DNA of 64,000 bases from Basidiobolus meristosporus CBS 931.73 (lineage: Eukaryota > Basidiobolomycota > Basidiobolomycetes > Basidiobolales > Basidiobolaceae), in contig MCFE01000250.1 of assembly GCA_002104905.1 (NCBI GenBank), forward strand, positions 1-64,000, given 5' to 3'. Both the position numbers and the translations under genes were made by a program. The notes below the pieces were generated by a model that saw only the letters and a program-made list of their open reading frames with translations, had not been told where the DNA came from and did not search any database. Positions 34,481 to 44,059 of this stretch are shown piece after piece. Position 1 is the first letter of the stretch. Each line of letters starts with the position of its first letter.

Positions 34481-34899
34481 TAGCTGTAGGCCACCATACT
34501 GCCATTATAATGCCATCAGAGGCTTGCAATGAGGCCATCAAAGCACCATCAAACTTCTCACCATAAAAGGCAAGTGGATGTACTGGCCATTTAGATCCAC
34601 CCAAATATTAGTAGAGTGTACTATAACTGCAACAATGCTGTGCCACCATTGGCAAACACTGCCCAAACACCATTACATTTTTAACTTTATTTGACAGTAA
34701 ATTAGCCAAATGCCTTTGTAATCCTGTCATAATATTGTTTAGAGGGTCATTAATCTCAAGCTGCAGGTAATATAATGGTACCCTAATGGAATCTTGACAA
34801 CTTATCTGGATTAGATTCACCTGCAGGACCAAGTTGTTATTTGTTGGGGGCAGTAATAAAGACTAGCAGCTACCTTAGGAGCCTGTCACAGCATGGTCT
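34481..34899. other. Subterminal region and right terminus of CACTA copy 2, then copy 3 scrap
   Basis: 34481-34848 is the inverted counterpart of 17504-17949 and ends at the decayed terminal repeat TTATTTGTTGGG. 34849-34899 (CAGTAATAAAGACTAG...) faintly matches tnp2 at the point where copy 3 broke off at 15773. No gene is seen. Confidence 0.45.
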
Positions 34900-35666
34900 C
34901 AAGCTATCCAGGTTGACCAACATCAAGAATTTTAAGTTAAACAGATTCTAGACTCCAAGTATATCCGGTCAAAGCTGTACTACTTAGTAGACTGGATTGG
35001 TTATGGCCCAAGTGACCAAACATGGGAACCAGCTACACATCTCACTAATTGTCAAGAACTAGTTACCCAGTTCCACCAACAATATCCTGCAAAACCTGCC
35101 CCAAAGGGAAACAGAGCTTTGCCTGGAAGAGTAGAATAGTGTCATGATCACATGGCAACCATGAACACCCATGCCAAGTTTCAGCTTCCTAGCACAATTT
35201 CTAAGAGATTCCTTCTGGAACCTTCTACCACCTTCCAGAAAGTTCCTGACCATTCCAAACCATTGTTACCCAATGGAACATTCCATGGAAGCTTTCCATT
35301 GTATTTTTCATAGCCCAGTAGCATAAATGGAAATACCAGGTCACATGACTTAGTCACATGATCAGGTGACCCAATCCATTTCCCCATCCTGTCTCAGTGC
35401 TGTGTCATCTATGTCATTATCTCCAGCACCATTGCTGTGCCTCACCCCACAATCCCATTAGTATTAGCTAATATCTCTCAGCATCAGTATAGCCAAAAAG
35501 TATATATAGTCCTATCCCCCCTTAAGTATTCCTCAGTCTGATAAGCACAGGTCTTGAATAAACAGCCTTGCCTTGAATATCCACCTTGCCTTGTTGATCC
35601 ACACCTAAGTCCTTTCCTGGTCCTGCCTTGCCTAGCTCTACTCTCCTGCCTTGTGTCTATTCATAA
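34900..35666 (+). repeat. Left 767-bp direct repeat of the gypsy element (pol end + LTR part)
   Basis: It contains the chromodomain coding end (to 35136), the purine tract GGAAGAGTAGAA and LTR bases 35140-35666. It carries the same in-frame TAA before the chromodomain (about 34934) as the right copy. The left boundary is an abrupt join to CACTA scrap. Confidence 0.85.
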
Positions 35667-36074
35667 TAGTCTTATCAGACTCTCCTGACTTACCTGTGGA
35701 TCCCTGCCTTCTGCCCAAAGCTTGAAGAAAACTTGTAAAAGGAATACTCACCGTAAGTATCACCCATCATCTTTCCCTAGTCTTGTCCTATAGAGGCCAA
35801 GATACTTTATCTTTGTAAAACTATTGGTCAAAGCTGCATTCACTTTATTACCCTGCTGGTGGAGTTCACAGTTGTTACAGTATTGGAAGCTTTAGTACAA
35901 TACTCTATCAAAGGATGCTGAAACCAGTACCTTCTGAAGTGACGCTAACTTATTTAAGTTGGGGATTGTGGCTCAATAGTTGTATTCTTGACATACTAGT
36001 GGCTTTACAAACCCACAACCTATTTTAGTATATTCCAGTATTCCTTGCAAGTTCATCCACCTTCCTCTGCTACC
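35667..36074 (+). other. Gypsy leader / possible LTR continuation
   Basis: Non-coding sequence. 35700-36050 matches the 3' half of the LTR-D insertion read on the minus strand (10700-10390), including GGAATACTCA, CTGCTGGTGGAGTT and TTGGGGATTGTGGCTCAATAG. It is either the rest of the 5' LTR or a conserved leader. No convincing primer-binding site was found. Confidence 0.5.
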
Positions 36075-37007
36075 ATGTCCCACCTAGAGCTGAACTTTGC
36101 CCAGCTCATGGCTGCCTTTACCCAACTGCAGCAAGAACATGCAGACCTCAGAAACACTCTTGCTCAGTTCCAGAACCAAAGTGTCCAGCAAACTAGCCAT
36201 GTCCCAGTCTACCAAGAACCCAAGTATACTCCTGCTACCAAGTTCAATGGCTCTCAGAATGAATTCCGCGGCTTCATCAACATGGTGAAGAACAATCTTG
36301 CACTCCAGCCCAACCAGTACCCCACTGACCAGGCCAAAGTTGGTTTCATCTCCAACCTGCTTACTGGTACAGCTCTCAAGTGGTTCTCCCCATTAGTGGA
36401 GACCAACTCTCCCCTCCTCAGAGACTACCAAGCTTTCCTCACTGAAATGGAGCTAACATTTGGTAACCTTGACCAAGCCAGAACTGCTGCCAACAAGATC
36501 AAGACCCTCAAACAAGGGAACAAACCAGCATCAGTCTATGCCTCAGAATTCTGACAACTCTCCAGTGACCTCAGCTCCTGGGGTCAAGCAGCCTTGATTA
36601 GCCAATTCTAAGATGGCCTCAATGATGAAGTTTGTGATCTGCTACTCACACTCCCAGATCCAGATACATTGGTTGAAGCTATGTACCAAGTAATCCGGTG
36701 TGATAACAGACTATTCCAGAAGAAGCAAAAGAACCGTCAAAGACACATTCCTGTTGCAGTCCCAGCCCCTCCTGCTCCCCAAGTCACTCCAGAAGATCCT
36801 ATGCAGATTGATAGTGCCAAATATAAGAAACTATCAAAGAGTGAAAAGTCCAGACGTCAACAAGCCAACCTCTGTCTATACTGTGGCCAACCAGGTCACG
36901 TTGCCAAGTCCTGCCCCAACAAGAAGTCCAGCTTCAAGCTGATGCAGTCCTCCAGCAACCAACCTGACTCAGATCTGTTGGGAAACTCCAATGTCCAGTT
37001 GCACTGA
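36075..37007 (+). pseudogene. Gypsy gag with zinc knuckle
   Basis: The ATG at 36075 (context CTACCATG) begins MSHLELNFAQLMAAF, a coiled-coil start. The Ty3/gypsy gag core (FNGSQNEFRGFINMV, LTGTALKWFSPL) lies at 36240-36400. A CCHC zinc knuckle (CLYCGQPGHVAKSCP) lies at about 36873-36917. Two in-frame stops interrupt it: TGA at 36552, which would follow from a single C-to-T change in CGA, and TAA at 36608. The frame changes between gag and pol near 36970-37000. Gag would form the particle and bind element RNA. Confidence 0.85.
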
Positions 37008-37012
37008 CAGGC

Positions 37013-40000
37013 TTGCAACTGGACCCACCCATGAAAATCCAGCATATCCAAGAATCTTCCTTTGCCACAAAATCTATCCAGTCCTTGAGAATGCCTGTCA
37101 AAATCCAGATCCCTGACTCCAGTCCTGTCCCAGCCCTAGCCCTGATTGATTCCGGTGCTTCATCCTGTTTCATTGACCAGGCCTTTGTCCAGAAGCACTC
37201 TATTCCTGTTACCTTTAAATCCTGTCCAGTCCAAGTAGAAGTTATTGAGGGAAGATCACTCTCCTCTGGTGCCATTACCCATGAAACATGCTTACTCCAG
37301 CTGTCCAGTACTGCCCACCAAGAAAGAATTGCGTTCAACATCATCAACTCACCACACTATCCTATTGTGCTTGGAAGCTCATGGTTGAGCTACCACAATC
37401 CAAGTATTGATTGGAAATCCAAGATCCTGTCATTCACCAGATCCCACCAAGTCAACTCCATGAAATCTCCAGACCCTGATAGCCGTGAAAAGACGGTTGC
37501 CAACAGTTCAACAGCCCAAGATACCTTGCCAGCTGAAGGAGCCCCCTCAGCAACTATATCAGCCAAGTACCAAGAGTTTGCCCATGTCTTTGACAAGAAG
37601 AAAGCAGAACTCCTCCCTGACCATTGGCCTTATGACTGCCCTATTGACCTTGAAGATGGAAAAGTCCCTCCATTTGGCCCAATATATAACCTCTCCCAGC
37701 CGGAGTTGAAAGAACTCCATGGTTATATTGAAGAAAACCTCCAGAAAGGTTTTATTCAGCACTCCAAATCACCTGCTGGAGCCCCAGTCCTCTTTGTCAA
37801 GAAGAAGGATGGCACACTCAGAATGTGTGTGGACTACCGTGCTTTGAATAAGATCACAGTCAAGAACCGTTACCCCCTCCCCCTGATTAACACACTGTTG
37901 GATCAGCTATCTGCTGCCCAAGTCTTCACCAAGATAGACTTGAGAGGAGCTTACATTCTTGTCAGAATCAAGCCTGGTGATGAATGGAAAACCGCCTTTT
38001 GCACAAGATATGGTCACTTTGAGTACAAAGTAATGCCATTTGGCCTCACCAATGCCCCTGCTGTGTTTCAACACCTCATGAATGACATATTCCATGAATA
38101 CCTTGACCAGCTTGTGGTAATCTACCTTGATGATATTCTCATATACTCCAAGAGCCAAGATGAACATGATGAACATGTCAAGAAAGTATTGAGAAAACTA
38201 GACTCTGCCGGTCTCTATGCCAAGCTAGAGAAGTGTGAATTTCACCAGAGAGTAGTGGAATTTCTTGGTTACCTCATCAGCCCTGAGGGAACAAGAATGG
38301 ACCCAAAGAAAGTTGACTCAGTCCAATCCTGGAAAACTCCAAGCTCAGTCAAGGAAGTACAATCCTTCCTGGGATTTTCCAACTTCTATTGCAGGTTCAT
38401 AGCCAACTACTCCAAGATAGTCACCCCTCTGACAATGCTTACCCAGAAGAACACACCTTTTGCCTGGAATGAGGAGCAATCCAGCTCATTCAACCAACTC
38501 AAGAAATCTTTCCTGAAGGCCCCCCTGCTTGCCCACCCTGACCTTGAGAAGCAATTCATAGTGGAGACTGATGCTTCTGATTTTGCCCTTGGTGCCATAC
38601 TCTCCCAGTATGATGAGGACAATGTGTTGCACCCCATTGCATTCTACTCTCGGAAGTTTTCCCCTGCAGAGATCAACTATGATATCTATGATAAGGAGTT
38701 GCTTGCCATCATTGTAGCCTTTGAACAATGGAGACACTACCTGGACGGTGCAAAACACAAAATCAAAGTCTTCTGTGACCATAAGAACCTTGAGTACTTT
38801 GCAACTTCCAAAGTACTAAACCGGAGACAAGCCAGATGGTCACTCTTCCTGTCCAGCTTTGACTTTACTATCACCTATACACCTGGTGCAAAGCAAGGAA
38901 AGCCTGATGCCCTGTCCAGAAAAAAGGAATATGCCCTGGAAGAGGGAGATGATGCCTGTTGGCAAATGGAACACCCATTGCTGAGCAAGAAACATTTTGA
39001 GATTCTTGCCACCCAGTCCTCAAGTCTTGTCATCCCTTCATTCCTAGTATCAATATCAGAATCCCAAGCCTCTGATATGACTTCTGGCACCATCAAGAAA
39101 TATCTGGAATCCCCAGTTGGGCCCCCTCCCAAGTTCCCAAGCATCCAGAACCTGCATTTGGTAAACAACCTCATCTACCACAAGCAGCAGCTTTATGTCC
39201 CAGACCTTGCCACCCAGCTAGACATCATTAAGTCCTGGCATGATTCAATGGCTGCAGGCCACTGTGGTACTGCCAAAACCTTGAATGCTATCAAAAGAGA
39301 TTTCTGGTGGCCTAGAATGATAACTCTTATCAAAGAGTACATTCTGACTTGTGATATTTGCAACCGTGCAAAACCAGCCAGACACCAGCCCTATGGACTT
39401 CTTCAACCCCTGCCTATCCCAGAACACCAATGGAGATCTATATCTATGGACTTCATTACTGACCTCCCTGAGTCATGTGGCTTCAACGCTATACTTGTAG
39501 TGGCTGACCAGCTGACCAAGATGGCTCACTTTATCCCTTGCTGTAAGAACACTGATGCAAAAGAAACTGCTGCTTTAGTCCTGAGAATATTTTCCGCCTT
39601 CATGGTTTCCCCAGTGATTTTGTGTCAGATAGAGGCCCACAGTTTGTGTCCAAGTTTTGGAAACATTTCATGCAATACCTTGGTGTTCAAGTCAAGCTCT
39701 CTACTGCCTTCCACCCACAGTCTGATGGCCAGACTGAAAGAATCAACCAGATTCTAGAGCAATACCTCCAGTGCTATATCAATTACCAGCAAGACAATTG
39801 GGTTGATCTACTCCCTGTTGCTGAGTTTGCCTACAACAACTCAAGCCATAGTGCAACCGGTTTTACACCATTCTATGCAAACTATGGATTCCACCCTCAG
39901 TTTGATATCCAGATTCCAACAAACCCAATGAGCCCACATGCGGCTGAACATGCCCAAGCAATCCAGGACATCCAGAATACCCTCAAGGAAAAACTATCCT

Positions 40001-40322
40001 TAGCTCAGGAAAACTACAAGAAATTTGCCAATCTAAAATGGCATCCCAGCCCTGATCTTAATGAGGAGATTTTGTATGGCTGCTCAGAAGAAACATCAGC
40101 ACCAACCGCCCTTGTGACAAATTGGATTTCAAGAAACTTGGTCCTTTCAAGATCAAGAAGAAGCTTAGCCCTATAGTATATCAGCTACAGTTACCAGCAA
40201 GTATGAAAATCCATGATACTCTCCATGTGTCCCTCCTGGAGCCGTATTGTAGGAACACCTTGCCAAACCGGCAAGAAGCAAAGCCCCAAGCTATCCAGGT
40301 TGACCAACATCAAGAATTTTAA
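37013..40322 (+). pseudogene. Gypsy pol: protease, reverse transcriptase, RNase H, integrase
   Basis: A 914-codon open frame (37013-39757) begins in the protease (ALIDSGASSCFID at about 37138). It continues through reverse transcriptase (LFVKKKDGTLRMCVDYRALN at about 37793; catalytic VIYLDDILIYS at about 38118), RNase H (VETDASDFALGAILSQ at about 38563), the integrase zinc domain (H-x-H ... CDICNRAKP at about 39350) and the start of the catalytic core (SMDFITDLP). A frameshift at about 39595 moves the core into 39622-40080 (SDRGPQFVSKFW, HPQSDGQTERINQ). Another at about 40073 moves the C-terminal part into 40122-40322 ([25 protein letters not shown]). All catalytic motifs of reverse transcriptase and RNase H are intact. 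Confidence 0.9.
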
Positions 40323-41053
40323 GTTAAACAGATTCTAGACTCCAAGTATATCCGGTCAAAGCTGTACTACTTAATAGACTGGATTGGTTATGGCCCAAGT
40401 GACCAAACATGGGAACCAGCTACACATCTCACTAATAGTCAAGAACTAGTTACCCAGTTCCACCAACAATATCCTGCTAAACCTGCCCCAAAGGGAAACA
40501 GAGCTTTGCCTGGAAGAGGAGAATAGTGTCATGATCACATGACAACCATGAACACCCATGCCAAGTTTCAGCTTCCTAGCACAATTTCTAAGAGATTCCT
40601 TCTGGAACCTTCTACCACCTTCCAGAAAGTTCCTGACCATTCCAAACCATTGTTACCCAATGGAACATTCCATGGAAGCTTTCCATTGTATTTTTCATAG
40701 CCCAGTAGCATAAATGGAAATACCAGGTCACATGACTTAGTCACATGATCAGGTGACCCAATCCATTTCCCCATCCTGTTGCAGTGCTGTGTCATCTATG
40801 TCATTATCCCCAGCACCATTGCTGTGCCTCACCACACAACCCCATTAGTATTAGCTAATATCTCTTGGCATCAGTATAGCCAAAAAGTATATATAGTCCT
40901 ATCCCCCCTTAAGTATTCCTCAGTCTGATAAACACAGGTCTTGAATAAACAGCCTTGCCTTGAATATCTGCCTTGCCTTGTTGATCCACACCTAAGTCCT
41001 TTCCTGGTCCTGCCTTGCCTAGCTCTACTCTCCTGCCTTGTGTCTATTCATAA
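40287..41053 (+). repeat. Right 767-bp direct repeat of the gypsy element (pol end + LTR part)
   Basis: It contains the end of pol with the chromodomain, the polypurine tract GGAAGAGGAGAA (40512-40523) and LTR bases 40527-41053. At 41053 it breaks off into CACTA accessory sequence, so the 3' LTR is truncated relative to the left copy if that copy extends further. Confidence 0.85.
40320..40526 (+). pseudogene. Gypsy chromodomain, cut off from pol by a stop codon
   Basis: Downstream of a TAA (40320-40322), in the same frame, about 65 codons encode a chromodomain: KQILDSKYIRSKLYYLIDW, then WIGYGPSDQTWEPATHL, and FHQQYP. Chromodomains of chromoviruses steer integration by binding modified histones. 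The TAA stands where an acidic or valine-preceding codon is usual, and the same TAA occurs in the left repeat. Confidence 0.75.
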
Positions 41054-42255
41054 CAGATGCATCAGAACAGCATGTATAAAGGAGAAAATGTAGCTCAATA
41101 CAAAGAGCACTCAGACAAAGTAGTGGTGAAAGACCCAGTAGTGACAAAGGAAAAGATAAAGGGGGAAAAGTCTACCCAGGCTTAGCAGATCAGTTGAGGA
41201 CATAATGACCACATGAAAATTGATCAGATGTGACAGCTAAAATATATTCAGAGGTGGGATAAAGTAAATCACAACTGGAATCAGTTATGTTTGAGTTGGG
41301 GAAAATCAGTTAGGGTACTAGCTTTTCTAACATAGTATCCTATGAAAAATCTCAAACTTGAAATTCATCTGATTTTCAGCTGGTACTCTGCTGGTATTCT
41401 GATGGTATTTTGCTGGTGTTCAGCTGGTGTTATGGGTCCAAAATTTCAAAAGCAACTTTTGATGGAAGTAATGGGCAGCTAATTGCCAAATTTGGTATGG
41501 ATGCTAGTTTGCCTAGTCTCCTCCTGGAGAACTTGTTTGCTTGCCTGAACATCAGCTCTAAACAGAGATATTGAGAGTAGTCAATTTTCACAACCTTGGA
41601 ACTGAGCTGATACTATGACGGTATTTTGCTGGCCTTTTCTCAATTTTTTTACTTAGGGAGTAAAATTGACCAGGTTTTTGAATATTGCTGCTCAAAATTG
41701 ATCCCACTGACAATAGTAACAATGTCAATAACTTATAAGACTATCACAATGCCTACAATGAAGTTTTGGAACATTAATAGGCATACCAAGAGGTTATAGC
41801 ACTTCATCAAGAGTGGCGCTCATAAAAATGCACTTGAATATTGCAAGGACTCATTGCAATGACTGGCAAATGAAGTGGAAAAAGGGCAAAACATTGGTAA
41901 TACTTATTTAATGGTGGATCTTAATGGAGTTGCTTGTTGAGTGTGGGGTCAGGCTTAGTGTTAGTGTGGGACATTGAGACTTGTATAGGTCAAAACATCT
42001 GGCAATTGTGCTACTACTGAAGCTTCAACAGAAATAAACCAATTTATGCACAAAAAGTAAGAGCATTAGTTGAGTCAGGAAGTAAGGAGTGTCAAAGAGA
42101 GCTAATAGTCAATCAATATACACATAGATAGGGAGTAATTGAGTGTCCAGGATCTGAAAGCGAGAGAATTAGCAGGGAACCAATAAACAACCACTTTTGT
42201 ATTGTAGTGATAGGAAATGCAGACTAAGTTTTTTGTGAAATCTGGGGTCCAACAT
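41054..42255 (+). pseudogene. Accessory gene fragment, CACTA copy 4
   Basis: Plus-strand homologue of 23363-24370 in copy 1. It starts mid-gene (ATGCATCAGAACAG... GAGAAAATGTAGC). Its middle is replaced at about 41190-41735 by unrelated sequence with short GCTGGT(A/G)TT repeats (41375-41435). It resumes at 41738 with the TMPSVKFWNVNRHTKRL-like region. Stops are present. Confidence 0.55.
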
Positions 42256-42560
42256 TTTGATGATATTTACATGGTCCAGCAGGTGGATACAATTCAAATC
42301 AGTTGTCAAGACTCCACAATGAGCCTTTATTATGCTGGCAGCTTGAAATTATTGACCCTCTTCATGATCTTGTGATAGTATTGTGATGGTGATATGCTGA
42401 TTTTATTGCTAAATAGGTAAATAAGCTTGATGGTTTTTGGTGGCCCTCTAACAGGCCTTGTGTAGTACTCAAATGATCCTATTGCAGTCTACATATATTT
42501 TAGCAGACCCAACTTACCAATATATGCAAATGCTATATATGGAAAAAACCTGAAGGTGTT
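42256..42560 (+). other. CACTA subterminal fragment, copy 4
   Basis: 42262-42500 matches 17510-17750 (GGTCC..CAGGTGGAT.CAAT, GATCTTGTGATAGTATTGTGATGG), i.e. the tnp2-side end of the CACTA family, directly joined to the accessory 3' end. The terminal repeat itself is degraded (ATGATATTTACATGG). No gene is seen. Confidence 0.45.
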
Positions 42561-42569
42561 TTACCAGCT

Positions 42570-43257
42570 TTGATTTCTACAGTAGAATGAGTCCCCTAGC
42601 TGACTTGGAGCTCTGTGAATCCTTCATTTATGGGAAACATGCCAGACCATCAATCACAAGCTCTAGGTCAATCAAAACTAAAAAAATTTGTCAGGCTCAC
42701 CAATATTTGTGCAAACCTATGCACAATTTATCTGTAGGTTGAACAAGGTATTTAATCACATTTCTTGATGATTATACTAGATATGTGTGAGCCTAACTCA
42801 TAGTAAGTAGGTTGTAGCACTGTGTAAGTACAGGGAGCTGAAAGCTGTGATGGAAAGTGAGATTAGTGAAAATGTTGAGAAAATGTGTACCAGTAATGGT
42901 GGAGAATACTACTCTAAGTTCTTCATACACCTATGTAAGATACATGGGATAAAGCATAAGACTACTGTACAATACTTCTCACAGCTACATGAAGTGACAG
43001 AATGCTCAAACAGGTCCATATTTGATATGGCAATATCCATAATTCATCATCCAAAACTGCCCAATGGTATTTGGGTCAGATCAGGCAATTAAGCTGCATT
43101 TCTTTATAATAGAAGTTATAACAGAATACTTCATGATTTTACTCTGTTTGATGACCAAGCTTGGTGAATGTTTAGGTGTAAGTACAGGACTTATAACAAA
43201 ACTACATGATCCACGTGTTCTCTCAATCACCGCTAATGTTACAAGAACTCTAACAAG
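42570..43257 (+). mobile_element. Copia family 2 (E) scrap: integrase fragment and LTR end
   Basis: It matches 29560-30070 of copia E: a pre-integrase zinc domain with stops, the core start (FLDDYTRYV at about 42762) and the third-acid region at about 42980. A large deletion follows, and then the last ~60 bases of an E-type LTR (AAACTACATGATCCACGTG ... CTCTAACAAG, about 43195-43257). The plus-strand open stretch 42847-43092 belongs to this integrase. Confidence 0.7.
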
Positions 43258-44059
43258 TTTCACTACTAGATAAATATATTCTTGAAGAGTATGGTTAATA
43301 TATGGTCAAATACTTGCCACTATGTATTCATTGATTAACTCAGAGTAATACCTAGTCTACACTGAGGGAGTTGAGAAGCTTCATTATCTCTGATCCCTCC
43401 AAATATTACCGTGCATATAATCAACCTTTTAGGTTACACTAGACCTGAAGACAAAGTCCACACATGTGAGAAATGCCAATCCTATCAACACGCTGACAAA
43501 AGTGCTCGAAGTGCATAAATTAAATAAGTCAACAATGCACTGTACAGTATGAATAAAAAAATCAAGTGCGCTAAGTTAATCAAATCTATTCACAACTTCC
43601 ACCTCAAGATCCATATATATCACCAATTACGGTAATGGAATATCCAGGATATTCAGTAAACTTCACACTAAAGACTGGCAATGTGATTGGCAGGACTCAT
43701 CAATGAGCAACAATATTACTATATGTCTATCCATCCCAGCACAGACACCACCTTTTACCTATTAATTTCGAACTTGACATTGGAAGTCAGCTCATCTCAC
43801 TGTCATTGGACAAGTAGTCATGACTCAACGAGCCCTTAAGACTGCCAAGTCTACGAATTATTCTGCATTTCATCACCACGTCTTGCATTGCCGATGATGC
43901 CACACAGTCCACCTTTACAGCATATTGATCTCCTAATCTGAGACAATGTTTAACGCCAAGGAATAAATTCATGCAAAGTGCAGAGGTCGAGCAACCTGAA
44001 TAAAAGCCCAGCTTGTCACCCAGGTACGAGCATCAATCTTGCACTGCACCGCATTCATC
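43258..44059. other. Boundary of the repeat-rich part and 5' flank of the first DHTKD1-like gene
   Basis: No gene was seen. From about 43.3 kb the repeats end and codon-like C/G-rich sequence begins. From about 43861 the sequence is nearly identical to 50530-50728, the flank of the second gene copy, so the duplicated block starts about 200 bases before the start codon. Confidence 0.5.

Larger units (their letters stand above)
15774..34848 (+). mobile_element. EnSpm/CACTA-like transposon copy 2, expanded by later insertions
   Basis: The left terminus CTCTATGAGAATGATGG and the right terminus TTATTTGTTGGG are decayed versions of the 13-base terminal repeat of copy 1. Inside, the accessory gene reads on the minus strand (24861 down to 15880) and tnp2 on the plus strand (from 25084). 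Insertions into it, left to right, are a solo copia LTR (16977-17236), the whole of CACTA copy 1 (17491-24496), a solo LTR of family F (25096-26493), copia E (27859-32492) and an LTR-D-like piece (32498-33115). A matching target duplication is not visible at its outer ends, so the boundaries are inferred from homology to copy 1. Confidence 0.65.
34900..41053 (+). mobile_element. Chromodomain gypsy retroelement with 767-bp direct repeats
   Basis: The order gag - protease - reverse transcriptase - RNase H - integrase - chromodomain is that of a gypsy chromovirus-type retrotransposon. A 767-bp direct repeat (34900-35666 and 40287-41053, same length, by eye about 98% alike) flanks it. Each repeat holds the pol 3' end with the chromodomain, a purine tract, and the first 527 bases of an LTR beginning TGTCATGATCACATG (35140 and 40527). 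A pol end in front of the 5' LTR is abnormal and suggests a tandem element cut short. The LTR in the left copy probably continues into 35667-36074; its end is not resolved. The coding region has stops and frameshifts. Confidence 0.85.

Noticed and set aside
36045-36074. Start of gypsy gag upstream of 36075
   Set aside because: There is no ATG; the first ATG with a good context is at 36075.
35667-36074. A defined primer-binding site for the gypsy element
   Set aside because: No sequence directly after the recognisable LTR part matches a tRNA end convincingly, and the LTR end itself is uncertain.
37390-39430. Minus-strand frames within the gypsy pol
   Set aside because: They overlap a 914-codon sense frame with all pol motifs and carry no recognisable domains.
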